A stretch of 64,000 nucleotides of DNA. Origin: UBA11373 sp035291545 (GTDB lineage: Bacteria > Actinomycetota > Acidimicrobiia > Spongiisociales > UBA11373). Under the pieces are notes generated by a model. The model was not told the DNA's origin, searched no databases, and worked only from the letters and a program-made list of their open reading frames with translations. The stretch covers positions 4,602-68,601 of the forward strand of contig DATDRW010000069.1 of assembly GCA_035291545.1 (NCBI GenBank), given 5' to 3'. Both the position numbers and the translations under genes were made by a program. Positions 1-8,081 of the stretch are shown here, piece by piece (position 1 is the stretch's first letter; each line of letters starts with the position of its first letter).

Positions 1-538
1 CCCACTCGGGATCCGGAGCGAACAGACGGTCGTCCCCGGGATGGGCAGGCGCCGGCAACGCCGGCGCGGTCGGGGCGGTGAATGCTGCGGGCACGGCAGA
101 GCCCGCTACGGCCTCGATCTCCACCGAGACGACCGGACCATCGTCCGGTTCCCCGACCGCAGCCGGTCCGGGATGTCCGCCCCGCGCGGCGGCGAGGATC
201 TCGTCGACCTTGCCCGGCGTGAGCGGCGTTTCCACGACGCCGGCGAGGCCCGTCTTCATCCCGGCGAGCATCATCCGGTTGGTGACCAGGTTTGCCACCA
301 GTACCAGCGGGAGGGTGGGATCGACGGTTCGGAGATCCCGCGCCGCAACGATGCCGTCCTCAGAGCCGAGTGAGGGACCGAGCACTGCCACATCGATGCG
401 TCCGCCGGGAACGATCTCGGCGGCCTCGTCGATACTGCGCGCGGTCAGGACCCGCTGCCCGGAAAACAGCATGCGGGCATCCTCGGCGAAACCCTGGTCG
501 GCATCGACGACGAGCACGAGACGCCGCTGGGACTGCAT
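1..538 (-). CDS. TadZ/CpaE-like protein, pseudo-receiver N-terminus (partial)
   Basis: The gene reads off the left window edge; 179 codons are visible from an ATG at 538, preceded by AAAGGTGGAG. Residues 6-117 look like a CheY-type receiver: an acidic pair near the start (DAD, 12-14) and the alternating hydrophobic strands. The phospho-acceptor Asp expected near 54 is Gly (VAVLGPS), and the Lys expected near 104 is Thr (VETPLTP), so it cannot be a normal phospho-switch. A Pro/Ala-rich linker follows from about 120. Degenerate receivers joined to a MinD-like ATPase are typical of TadZ/CpaE pilus-assembly proteins; the ATPase would lie outside the window. That assignment is inference. It could also be another orphan response-regulator-like protein. 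Confidence 0.6.
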   Translation of the reverse strand, partial: MQSQRRLVLVVDADQGFAEDARMLFSGQRVLTARSIDEAAEIVPGGRIDVAVLGPSLGSEDGIVAARDLRTVDPTLPLVLVANLVTNRMMLAGMKTGLAGVVETPLTPGKVDEILAAARGGHPGPAAVGEPDDGPVVSVEIEAVAGSAVPAAFTAPTAPALPAPAHPGDDRLFAPDPEW

Positions 539-615
539 CTCCACCTTTCTCGATCCGCGTCCGGACCTACCGAAAACATCGGAGCCCAGATGGGGAACTT
601 GAGGACGGAGGGCTA

Positions 616-635
616 GTCACCTGGCAGAAGGTGAC
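616..635. other. Small perfect hairpin downstream of rpsA
   Basis: GTCACCT and AGGTGAC form a 7-bp stem around a 6-base loop. It sits between the rpsA stop and the TadZ-like gene, about 70 bases after the rpsA stop. No T-run follows on either strand, so it is not a classical terminator. Confidence 0.35.
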
Positions 636-639
636 AGGC

Positions 640-716
640 ACTAGAAACCAGAGACCAGAAACCAGATATCAGATGTCAGAGACCTGGTCTCTGATGCCTG
701 ATGCCTACTTCCTCCC
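640..716. repeat. Heptad-periodic degenerate repeat, locus 1 (rpsA 3' end)
   Basis: Eleven consecutive 7-base units read ACTAGAA ACCAGAG, then ACCAGAA ACCAGAT, then ATCAGAT GTCAGAG, then ACCTGGT CTCTGAT, then GCCTGAT GCCTACT TCCTCCC. The first half carries ACCAGA-type units and the second half their complement, meeting at CAGAGACC-T-GGTCTCTG (677-693). The array runs into the rpsA stop codon (705-707). The period is seen directly; any terminator role for the central palindrome is inference. Confidence 0.75.
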
Positions 717-2105
717 GATACCGCGCTGCTTGAGTTCTTCGAGGATCGCCTCCAGGGAGGCGTCGGCGTTGAAGGTGGGCGCCGGTCCTTCGCCCGCCTC
801 CTCCTTCTCGAACTCCTGGCTCTTCTTGCGCTTGCCGCGATCGCCTCCCGCCGCCGGAGGCGGACCGGGACGACGCTCTTCCTCCTGCCATTGGCTTCGG
901 CTCTCCCACTCCGGAAGCGCCTGCTTGATCGACAGGCTGATGCGCCGGCGTTCGCCGTCGATCTCGGTGATCTTCACCTTGACCGGCTGCTCGACCGATA
1001 GCTCGAGTTCGGGGCTCTCCACGTGATGCATGGCGATCTCCGAGACGTGCACCAGACCCTCGACACCATCGGCGACCGACACGAAGGCCCCAAACGGCAC
1101 CGTCTTGGTGACCTTTCCATCGACGACGTCGCCGACACCGTGGGCGCCGCTGAACGACTCCCACGGGTCCTCGCGAGTCTGGCGGATCGACAGAGAAATG
1201 CGCTCGCGGTCAAGATCGACCTCGAGCACCTTCACCTTCACCTTGTCCCCGACGGACACCACCTCGGAGGGATGGCTGACGTGCTGCCAGGACAGCTCGG
1301 AAACGTGCACGAGGCCGTCCATCCCGCCCAAATCCACGAAGGCGCCGAAGTTGACCACCGACGAAACCACGCCGTCACGCATCTCACCGGCCTTGAGCTC
1401 GTCGAGGAAGGCCTGCCGCTGCTCCTGCTGCTCCTCCTCGAGGTAGGCGCGGCGTGAGAGCACGACGTTGTTGCGGTTCTTGTCGAGCTCGATCACCTTC
1501 GCCTCGAGCGTCTCTCCGATGTAGGGGTGAAGGTCGCGGACCCGGCGCAGCTCGACCAGGGACGCCGGGAGGAACCCGCGCAGGCCGATGTCGACGATGA
1601 GCCCACCCTTGACGACCTCGATGACCTGGCCGGTGACCGTGCCGGCCTCGTTCATGACCTTCTCGATGCGGCCCCAGGCGCGTTCGTACTGGGCGCGCTT
1701 CTTGGACAGGATGAGCCGTCCCTCGGAATCCTCCATCGTGAGGACCAGGGCCTCGATCTGCTCACCGACTTTGACGATGTCGGCGGGATTGACTGTATTC
1801 CGGATGGACAATTCCTTCGCAGGAATGACGCCCTCGGATTTGAAGCCGATGTCGACGAGGACCTCGTCGGGGTCCACCCGCACGACCGTGCCGGTGATCA
1901 GGCTTCCCTCTCTGAACTCCACCACGGTCCGCTCGACGGCGGCCGCGAAATCTTCGGCGGTGAGGTCGTTGGGGATGTCTCCCAACCCCCTCATGGCCGC
2001 GGCCTGGTCGGCCACCTGCAGGCGGTCGTTCGTCGGTGCGTCGCCTGCCGGCGCCTCGACGGCCGCTGCATCCGCAGCGGGCGCGGTCACTGTCTCTTTG
2101 GTCAT
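705..2105 (-). CDS. rpsA: 30S ribosomal protein S1
   Basis: 466 residues with an acidic Ala-rich N-terminus and four S1 RNA-binding repeats at about 68-136, 155-221, 241-309 and 326-395. Repeats 3 and 4 carry the best motifs (GAFVDLGGMDGLVHVSELSW; FGAFVSVADGVEGLVHVSE). Four repeats is the usual actinobacterial form, against six in E. coli. S1 holds mRNA on the small ribosomal subunit. The start is the ATG at 2105 with GAGGTGA ten bases upstream; reading further upstream gives a Pro/Arg-rich stretch with no family match. The Gly/Lys-rich tail (about 405-466) is low complexity. A hairpin (2133-2155) lies just upstream of the ribosome site. Confidence 0.95.
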   Translation of the reverse strand: MTKETVTAPAADAAAVEAPAGDAPTNDRLQVADQAAAMRGLGDIPNDLTAEDFAAAVERTVVEFREGSLITGTVVRVDPDEVLVDIGFKSEGVIPAKELSIRNTVNPADIVKVGEQIEALVLTMEDSEGRLILSKKRAQYERAWGRIEKVMNEAGTVTGQVIEVVKGGLIVDIGLRGFLPASLVELRRVRDLHPYIGETLEAKVIELDKNRNNVVLSRRAYLEEEQQEQRQAFLDELKAGEMRDGVVSSVVNFGAFVDLGGMDGLVHVSELSWQHVSHPSEVVSVGDKVKVKVLEVDLDRERISLSIRQTREDPWESFSGAHGVGDVVDGKVTKTVPFGAFVSVADGVEGLVHVSEIAMHHVESPELELSVEQPVKVKITEIDGERRRISLSIKQALPEWESRSQWQEEERRPGPPPAAGGDRGKRKKSQEFEKEEAGEGPAPTFNADASLEAILEELKQRGIGRK

Positions 2106-2132
2106 GGGCTTAGGTTCACCTCGAACGGGGGT

Positions 2133-2155
2133 CCCCGGACGCCAAGGGTCCGGGG
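2133..2155 (-). other. GC hairpin in the rpsA leader / polA tail
   Basis: CCCCGGAC and GTCCGGGG form a perfect 8-bp stem with a 7-base loop, between the polA stop (2202) and the rpsA ribosome site (about 2120). With no T-tract it is a poor intrinsic terminator. It could be a leader structure for rpsA, whose product autoregulates translation in E. coli; that link is inference. Confidence 0.4.
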
Positions 2156-2201
2156 GCGGGTCAGAGCGTACCACAGCGCCTCCGGCCGGGACCAGCCGGG
2201 T

Positions 2202-4817
2202 TCAGTGCCTGGCCTCCGCCAGGCTCGTCCCGACCCCCACCTCGGCCAGCAGCGGCACCCGGAGATCGACGATCCCCTCCATGACCTCGCGTACGGTGGC
2301 GGCCACCTCGTCCCGGGCCGGGATCGGCGCCTCGACGACGAGCTCGTCGTGCACCTGGAGGAGGATGGCCGCACCGGTGGCTTCGAGGCGTTCGTCGAGC
2401 ACGATCATCGCCTTCTTGATGATGTCGGCCGCGGAGCCCTGGATCGGGGCGTTGAGCGCCATGCGTTCCCCCGCCTGCCGCTCCCGGAAGTTTCCGGAGA
2501 CCAGCTCCGGCAGATAGCGACGCCGTCCCAGGATCGTCTCGGTGTACCCGGTGTTGCGTGCCTCGGCGACGATCGACTCCATGAACGCTCGCACTCCGGC
2601 GAACTGCGAGAAGTAGGCCTCCATCTGCTCCCGGGCCTCCTCCTGGGAGATCTCGAGACGCTGGGCCAGCCCGTAGGCCTCCATGCCGTACAACAAACCG
2701 AAGTTGATCACCTTTGCCCGGCGGCGCATCTCGGGAGTGACGTCGCCGGCGGCGACCGCAAACACCCGCGCCGCGGTCTCGGTGTGCACGTCGGCTCCTC
2801 TCCGGAAGGCCTCGACCAGCGCCGGATCACCGCACAGGTGGGCGAGGATGCGCAGCTCGATCTGGCTGTAGTCGGCAACCACGAACACGTGACCGGGTGA
2901 CGCCACGAATGCCCTGCGGATGGTCCGGCCCTCCTCGGAGCGCACCGGAATGTTCTGCATGTTGGGCTGCTCGGATGAGATTCGCCCGGTCGAGGCTCCG
3001 GTCTGATTGAATATGCAGTGGATGCGGCCGTCTGCCGCGATCAGGGGCAGAAGCCCGTCGACGTAGGTGGAACGCAGCTTCTCCAGCTCCCGGAACCGGA
3101 GCAGATGGTCGACCACGGGGTGGTCGTCGGCCAGTTTCTGCAACACCGAGGCGTCGGTGGAGGGCTGGCCCTTGGGGGTCTTCTTCAACACCGGGAGCCC
3201 GAGCCGCTCGAACAGCACCTCCCGCAGCTGGAGCGTCGAGTTGACGTTGAACGCTTCCCCGGCCGCCTGGTAGATCTGCTTCTCCAGCGTGGCGAGGCGG
3301 TCGCGCAGGCTTTCTCCCAGCTCCTCGAGGTAGTCCCGGTCGATGCCGATCCCGGCCTCCTCCATCCGGGCGAGAACCCGGACCAGCGGCAGCTCAACCT
3401 CATCGAACAGCCGCCGCCCACCCCGGGCGTCCAGCTGTTCCCCCAGAGGTGCCACGAGGCGCGCCACTGCCGTGGCACGGCGCCCCGCCGCCTCCAGGTC
3501 CGGACCGGCCGCTTCGAAGGCGAGCGTGCCCTGGGTGCCTTGCGTCGATCGCTCCCCCTCGGCGGCGATCTCGATCCCGAGCACGCGCCCGGCAAGGTCG
3601 CTCAGCGGCTGGTTGCCGGCTCCGGGATTGATCACGAAGGCGGCGAGTTGGGTGTCGAAGGCGAGACCGCGCAGATCGAGTCCGGCGTCGAACAACGCCC
3701 GAACCAACGGCTTGGCGTCGTGGAGGGCCTTCGGCACGGCCGGATCGGCGAGCGCGTCGGCCAGCGAGCCCAGCCGGTCGAAGGCAACGAAGGTGGCCCC
3801 GTCGTCCTTGGCCACCGCGATGCCGACGAGGTCGCCGTCCTCCCACACGGGATCGAGTGCCAGCATCCCCGGTCCGGCAGCGGCGAGGGCATCGGCTCCC
3901 GATCCCGACCCCACCTCCACCTCGATCACCTCGTCGCGCTCCGCGGCCGCTCCCCCGATCTCCTGGAGGCGCTGCCACAACGATCGGAAGGCGAGCTCGT
4001 CGAAGACCCGGCGCACCTCCTGCGGATCCCAGGGCAGCAGGCGCAGCCGTTCCGGATCGGTCTCGACGGCGACGTCGTCGACGAGGCGGGAGAGATCGCG
4101 GTTGAGAAAGGCCTGCTCCCGCGCCCCCGCCAGACTCTCCTTGAGCCTGGGGGTCTGCTCGTCGAGGTGCTCGTAGATCCCCTCGAGGGTGCCGTACCCC
4201 GCAACGAGTCGGGAGGCGGTCTTCTCCCCCACCCCGGGAACGCCGGGGAGGTTGTCCGAGGAGTCGCCCCGCAGTGCCGCGTAGTCCGGATACTGCTCCG
4301 GAGTCACCCCGTACCTGTCGAGCACGTAAGCGGCGTCCGCCACCACAATGTCGCTGATCCCCCGCCGCGTGTAGTAGACCTTGATCCGCCCCCCGATCAG
4401 TTGGAATGCGTCGCGGTCGCCGGTGACCACGAGCACCTCCCATCCGGAAGCGGCGGCGCCCCGGGCCACGGTGGCGATGATGTCGTCGGCCTCCCAGCCC
4501 GGCGCGATGAACTGGGCCAGCCGGAGTACGTCGGCCACCTCGTGGATCAGCGGCAGCTGGCTGCGGAATAGGTCGGGCGCCGCCTCACGCTGTGCCTTGT
4601 ACTCGGTGTACCGCTCGGCACGGAAGGTCCGCTCCGGACTGTCCCAGGCGACCGCCATGGCGTCCGGATGCTCCTCGCCGAGCAGTTTGATGATCATCGA
4701 GGTGAACCCGTAGACGGCGTTCGTCACCTGTCCGGTCGGTGTCGCCAGGTCGCTCGGCAGCGCATAGAAGGCGCGGTAGGCCAGAGAATGCCCGTCGATC
4801 AGGGCGAGAGTCGGCAT
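2202..4817 (-). CDS. polA: DNA polymerase I
   Basis: 871 residues. The N-terminal 5' nuclease (about 1-290) has DGHSLAYRAFYALP and the helix-hairpin-helix GVPGVGEKTASRL. The central 3'-5' exonuclease fold is present but dead: the DxE motif reads ALDPVW, and the later Asp and YxxxD residues are missing, as usual in actinobacterial PolA. The polymerase domain (about 490-871) has motif A (VVADYSQIELRILAHL), motif B (RRRAKVINFGLLYG) and motif C (LLQVHDELVVEAP). It acts in Okazaki-fragment processing and repair synthesis. The ATG at 4817 gives the standard MPTLALIDGHS start. A heptad repeat (4834-4896) lies directly upstream. Confidence 0.97.
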   Translation of the reverse strand: MPTLALIDGHSLAYRAFYALPSDLATPTGQVTNAVYGFTSMIIKLLGEEHPDAMAVAWDSPERTFRAERYTEYKAQREAAPDLFRSQLPLIHEVADVLRLAQFIAPGWEADDIIATVARGAAASGWEVLVVTGDRDAFQLIGGRIKVYYTRRGISDIVVADAAYVLDRYGVTPEQYPDYAALRGDSSDNLPGVPGVGEKTASRLVAGYGTLEGIYEHLDEQTPRLKESLAGAREQAFLNRDLSRLVDDVAVETDPERLRLLPWDPQEVRRVFDELAFRSLWQRLQEIGGAAAERDEVIEVEVGSGSGADALAAAGPGMLALDPVWEDGDLVGIAVAKDDGATFVAFDRLGSLADALADPAVPKALHDAKPLVRALFDAGLDLRGLAFDTQLAAFVINPGAGNQPLSDLAGRVLGIEIAAEGERSTQGTQGTLAFEAAGPDLEAAGRRATAVARLVAPLGEQLDARGGRRLFDEVELPLVRVLARMEEAGIGIDRDYLEELGESLRDRLATLEKQIYQAAGEAFNVNSTLQLREVLFERLGLPVLKKTPKGQPSTDASVLQKLADDHPVVDHLLRFRELEKLRSTYVDGLLPLIAADGRIHCIFNQTGASTGRISSEQPNMQNIPVRSEEGRTIRRAFVASPGHVFVVADYSQIELRILAHLCGDPALVEAFRRGADVHTETAARVFAVAAGDVTPEMRRRAKVINFGLLYGMEAYGLAQRLEISQEEAREQMEAYFSQFAGVRAFMESIVAEARNTGYTETILGRRRYLPELVSGNFRERQAGERMALNAPIQGSAADIIKKAMIVLDERLEATGAAILLQVHDELVVEAPIPARDEVAATVREVMEGIVDLRVPLLAEVGVGTSLAEARH

Positions 4818-4833
4818 GCCGGGCGATGGTAGG

Positions 4834-4896
4834 AGAGACCGGAGGCCGGATACCAGATGCCGGATACCGGAGGCCGGATACCGGAGGCCGGAACTC
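4834..4896. repeat. Heptad-periodic degenerate repeat, locus 2 (upstream of polA)
   Basis: Nine 7-base units: AGAGACC GGAGGCC, GGATACC AGATGCC, GGATACC GGAGGCC, GGATACC GGAGGCC, GGAACTC. They fill the gap between the polA start and the stop codon of the coiled-coil gene (4895-4897). All units are in one orientation, unlike the other loci. Confidence 0.75.
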
Positions 4897-5185
4897 AGGG
4901 GTCGGAGTCGTGGGGGCCGAGCCTCTCCAGCAGCTTGGCCCGTTTCGTGTTCAGGCGATCGATCCGGGCGGACAGGTCCGCCACCAGCCCGCGGAAGCGC
5001 GCCACGTCGCGGCTCGTGTCCCGGGCGTCCTCGCGCTCGATCGGGCCCCCCACTGCAGCGTCGCGCACGGCATCGTCCTCGAGATGCTGGTGGACCCCAA
5101 GCTCCTCCTCGGTCTGCCGAACCACCTCGCGCAGACGGGCGATCTCGTCGGTGACGGCGAAGAGCCGCTTCTCCAGGCGTCGCAC
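4895..5185 (-). CDS. Small coiled-coil protein, function unknown
   Basis: 96 residues from a GTG at 5185. Two heptad-rich helices (about 1-30 and 62-92) are rich in Leu, Arg and Glu and look like a short antiparallel coiled coil; there is no signal peptide, membrane segment or cysteine. I do not recognise the family. Starting further upstream would run the frame through the tRNA-Leu gene on the other strand, so the later start is preferred. Its 3' end meets the locus 2 repeat. The frame is clearly protein-like, but expression is unproven. Confidence 0.6.
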   Translation of the reverse strand: MRRLEKRLFAVTDEIARLREVVRQTEEELGVHQHLEDDAVRDAAVGGPIEREDARDTSRDVARFRGLVADLSARIDRLNTKRAKLLERLGPHDSDP

Positions 5186-5206
5186 CCGCGCATGGTACGG
5201 ACCAGA

Positions 5207-5235
5207 TGCCGATCCGGGGCAGCGGGTCGTATCAT
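5207..5235 (+). promoter_or_regulatory. Possible promoter of tRNA-Leu
   Basis: TATCAT at 5230-5235 is a good -10 element about ten bases before the tRNA. The hexamer 17 bases further up (TGCCGA, 5207-5212) is only a weak -35. Confidence 0.35.
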
Positions 5236-5245
5236 CCGGCGACGA

Positions 5246-5327
5246 ACCGGGATGGCGGAATGGAAGACGCGGCGGACTCAAAATCCGTTGGGCGAAAGCC
5301 CGTGGGGGTTCGACTCCCCCTCCCGGT
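5246..5327 (+). tRNA. tRNA-Leu (anticodon CAA)
   Basis: The acceptor stem ACCGGGA (5246-5252) pairs with TCCCGGT (5320-5326), with discriminator A at 5327. The T arm is GGGGG-TTCGACT-CCCCC (5303-5319). The anticodon stem GCGGA/TCCGT encloses loop CTCAAAA, anticodon CAA, which decodes UUG. The long variable arm (GGGCGAAAGCCC) is that of a class II leucine tRNA. The 3' CCA is not encoded. Confidence 0.97.
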
Positions 5328-5330
5328 ACG

Positions 5331-5491
5331 CGAGAGGCACCAGGCAATAGGCACCAGGCATTAGGCACCAGGTACGCACGGACGTTCTGATTTCGCGATA
5401 CCGACCCTGACCGGTCTCCGGCATCCGGTCTCCGGCATCCGGCCTCCGGCCTCCGCCTCTGGTGCCTGGTGCCTCGTGCCTGGTGCCTCTC
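5331..5491. repeat. Heptad-periodic inverted element, locus 3 (tRNA-Leu/nadE)
   Basis: The left half (5334-5375) is AGGCACC AGGCAAT, AGGCACC AGGCATT, AGGCACC AGGTACG. The right half (5413-5488) is GGTCTCC GGCATCC twice, GGCCTCC twice, a 6-base unit, then GGTGCCT GGTGCCT, CGTGCCT GGTGCCT. The ends match as a perfect 14-base inverted repeat: GAGAGGCACCAGGC (5331-5344) and GCCTGGTGCCTCTC (5478-5491). It fills the space between the tRNA 3' end and the nadE stop, which converge. Confidence 0.8.
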
Positions 5492-5492
5492 A

Positions 5493-7196
5493 CTACGCCC
5501 TGAACCCGTTCGTGATCGGCAGCCTGCGGTCGCGTCCCAGTGCCTTGGTCGTGATCTTCACGCCCGGCGCCGCCTGGCGGCGTTTGTACTCATTGCGATC
5601 GACCATCCGGGTCAACCGCTCCACTGTGGCCCGGTCAAAGCCCTCGGCCACGATCTGGGCGATGCTGCGGTCCCGTTCGATGTAGCCGCGGAGAATCTGG
5701 TCCAGGGTCTCATAGGGCGGGAGGGAATCCGTATCCAGCTGGCCGGGCCGCAACTCGGCCGACGGCGGCTTGTCGATCGTGGCCTGAGGAATCACCTCGC
5801 CGTCGCGATTGCGCCACCGGGCGAGGTCGTACACCAGCGTCTTCCACACATCGACGAGCACCGCGTAGCCCCCCACCATGTCACCGTAGATAGTGGAGTA
5901 CCCGACCGACATCTCCGACTTGTTGCCGGTGGAGACCACCATGTGCCCGAACTTGTTGGAGAGCGCCATGAGGATCGCCCCCCGGATCCTCGCCTGCAGG
6001 TTCTCCTCGGTGACGTCGGGCGAAGTGCCGGTGAACACGGCTTCCAGCGTTTCGAGGAATCCTGTGAACGGCGGCTCGATCGGGATCTCGTCGAAACGGA
6101 TGCCGAGGTTGCGTGCCAATACCCGCGAGTCCTCCACCGCGCCGGCGCTGGAGTAGCGGGAGGGCATGGTGATCCCCCACACCGCCTCTGCACCGAGGGC
6201 GTCGGCGGCGAGGGTGGCCGTGAGCGCCGAGTCGACGCCGCCGGAAAGGCCCACCACCACACCGCGGAAGCCGTTCTTGCGAACGTAGCCCCCCAGCCCG
6301 CAGACGAGCGCCCGATACACCTCGGCGACTTCATCGAGCGGCTCGTGAGCCGGCGGCGGCGGCTCCGGATCACCCTCGAGTAGGTCACCGGTGGAAACCA
6401 CGATCGCACCCACCCCCGAGCGGCCCTCCTCGCGCAGTGGAACGTCCACCCAGAAGCGCTCCTCGGCGAACTGGGGTGCCCGGTACAGCAGATATCCCGA
6501 GGCGTCGAACACCATGCTCTGTCCGTCGAACACCAGCTCGTCCTGACCGCCGACCAGATTGAGGTACACCACCGGCACCCCGGCCTCGCGGGCGCGGGCG
6601 GCCAGCATCGCCTCCCGCTCCCGGCCCTTTCCGCGGTGATAGGGCGAACCGTTGATGTTCACCAGGATGTCCGCCCCGTTTCCCGCCTGCTGTGCCGGAG
6701 GCCCGTCGGGCACCCAGATGTCCTCGCACACCGAGACACCGACCACCGCTCCGTTGATCTCCCAGAGCGCGCCCGGCCGGGTGCCCACGGCAAAGTAACG
6801 AGCTTCGTCGAAGACGCCGTAGTTGGGAAGACGGCACTTGTGATAGACGCCGCGTACCCGGCCTCCCTGGATCAGCGCGGCGGCGTTGTGCACCCGGACG
6901 TGCCCGGCGTCGTCGGGTGGCAGCGACGACCGGTCGACGAACCCCACGACCGTCGTCGTGTCGCCGGCATCCTTCGCCAGGCGGTGGAGCGCCTCGATGT
7001 TGGCATTGACGAACCCCTCGCGCAGCACCAGGTCCTCCGGCGGATACCCGGTGATCGCCAACTCGGGCACGAGGAGGACGTCGGCCTGGCACTCCTCGGC
7101 CCATGCCATCGCCCCGCGGATGATCTCAGAGTTCGCCTCGATGTCGCCGACGGTGAGGTCGACCTGGGCGCAGGCGACTCGGAGGAAGTCGGTCAT
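5493..7196 (-). CDS. nadE: Glutamine-dependent NAD+ synthetase
   Basis: 567 residues in two domains. The N-terminal nitrilase-type glutaminase (about 1-255) has the catalytic Cys in SVCEDIWVPDG and the Lys in YHKCRLPNYGVFDE. The C-terminal ATP-pyrophosphatase synthetase (about 285-550) has SGGVDSALTATLAADALG. It converts nicotinate adenine dinucleotide to NAD+ with ammonia channelled from glutamine. This long two-domain form is expected where no separate ammonia-only enzyme is used. It lies 84 bases after trpA on the same strand and may be its own unit or the tail of that operon. Confidence 0.95.
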   Translation of the reverse strand: MTDFLRVACAQVDLTVGDIEANSEIIRGAMAWAEECQADVLLVPELAITGYPPEDLVLREGFVNANIEALHRLAKDAGDTTTVVGFVDRSSLPPDDAGHVRVHNAAALIQGGRVRGVYHKCRLPNYGVFDEARYFAVGTRPGALWEINGAVVGVSVCEDIWVPDGPPAQQAGNGADILVNINGSPYHRGKGREREAMLAARAREAGVPVVYLNLVGGQDELVFDGQSMVFDASGYLLYRAPQFAEERFWVDVPLREEGRSGVGAIVVSTGDLLEGDPEPPPPAHEPLDEVAEVYRALVCGLGGYVRKNGFRGVVVGLSGGVDSALTATLAADALGAEAVWGITMPSRYSSAGAVEDSRVLARNLGIRFDEIPIEPPFTGFLETLEAVFTGTSPDVTEENLQARIRGAILMALSNKFGHMVVSTGNKSEMSVGYSTIYGDMVGGYAVLVDVWKTLVYDLARWRNRDGEVIPQATIDKPPSAELRPGQLDTDSLPPYETLDQILRGYIERDRSIAQIVAEGFDRATVERLTRMVDRNEYKRRQAAPGVKITTKALGRDRRLPITNGFRA

Positions 7197-7280
7197 ACGA
7201 CCCAGGGTAGGGCGCCGGCCCGGCGTCTTCTGCTCGGTCGGAGCAGAAGGGCGTCGGCCGTCGGTCCGCTGCCGGCCCGG

Positions 7281-8081
7281 TCACCGCTGCACCCGCACGG
7301 CCCGAGCCAGATCTGCCACCGCCGCAGAGAGTGAAGCTGCCGCTGCGGCGACGCTCTCCGCATCGAGGACACGCCGCACCAGCGCCGAACCCACGATGAC
7401 TCCGTCGGCGAGTGCGGCGGCATCGGCCGCCGCCTCGGGACCGGAGATGCCCACCCCGAGCACGACGGGGATGTCGCTCAGGGCGCGGATCCGGGCGACG
7501 AGGGCCGCGCCGTGGCTGCTGGACCGGCGACGTTCGCCGGTGACTCCCATTTCGGCGATGCCGTACACGAACGGGGGTCGGGCATCCACCACCCGCCGGA
7601 GCCGATCTGTGGCGGTGGTCGGCGCGGCGAACTGCACGAGTCCGATCCCCGCGGCCCGGCACGCCTCTGCGATCTCGGCGGACTCGTCGACGGGGAGGTC
7701 GGCAACGATCAGCGCGGCAGCCCCGGCGTCGGCGGCGGCCCGGCAGAACGCGGCCGCACCCTTGTGCAGCACCGGGTTGACATAGGTCATCACCGCCACC
7801 GGGAGCCGCACCACATCCGTCACCGCAGCGATCACCTCGAGTCCCTTGTGCAACGTCATACCGGCGGCAAGGGCACGTTTGCCCGCCTCCTGGATGACCG
7901 GCCCGTCCATGAGCGGGTCGGCGTACGGCATCCCGATCTCGAACCCGTCGGCTCCCGCCTCCGCCATCGCCGCGAACAGCGACACCGAGGCGGCGGTGTC
8001 GACAAGCCCTGCCATGAGATACGGCAGCAGCAGGGCACGCCCCTCGGAGCGGGCCGCGGCGAACGCGTCGCCGAAGCTCAC
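7281..8081 (-). CDS. trpA: Tryptophan synthase alpha chain
   Basis: 266 residues from the GTG at 8081, which overlaps the trpB stop as GTGA. The TIM-barrel active site is visible: FEIGMPYADPLMDGPVIQ holds the catalytic Glu and Asp, and later GFGI-like loops read VLGVGISGPEAA. It cleaves indole-3-glycerol phosphate to indole and passes indole to TrpB. It is the last gene of the trp run. Starting upstream inside trpB would add about 53 Arg-rich residues with no homology. Confidence 0.95.
   Translation of the reverse strand: MSFGDAFAAARSEGRALLLPYLMAGLVDTAASVSLFAAMAEAGADGFEIGMPYADPLMDGPVIQEAGKRALAAGMTLHKGLEVIAAVTDVVRLPVAVMTYVNPVLHKGAAAFCRAAADAGAAALIVADLPVDESAEIAEACRAAGIGLVQFAAPTTATDRLRRVVDARPPFVYGIAEMGVTGERRRSSSHGAALVARIRALSDIPVVLGVGISGPEAAADAAALADGVIVGSALVRRVLDAESVAAAAASLSAAVADLARAVRVQR

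Noticed and set aside
616..693. Intrinsic terminator of rpsA
   Set aside because: Two hairpins are present but neither is followed by a T-run; terminator function cannot be claimed.
5331..5491. CRISPR array
   Set aside because: The repeats are 7-base tandem units with no unique spacers, and no cas genes are present.
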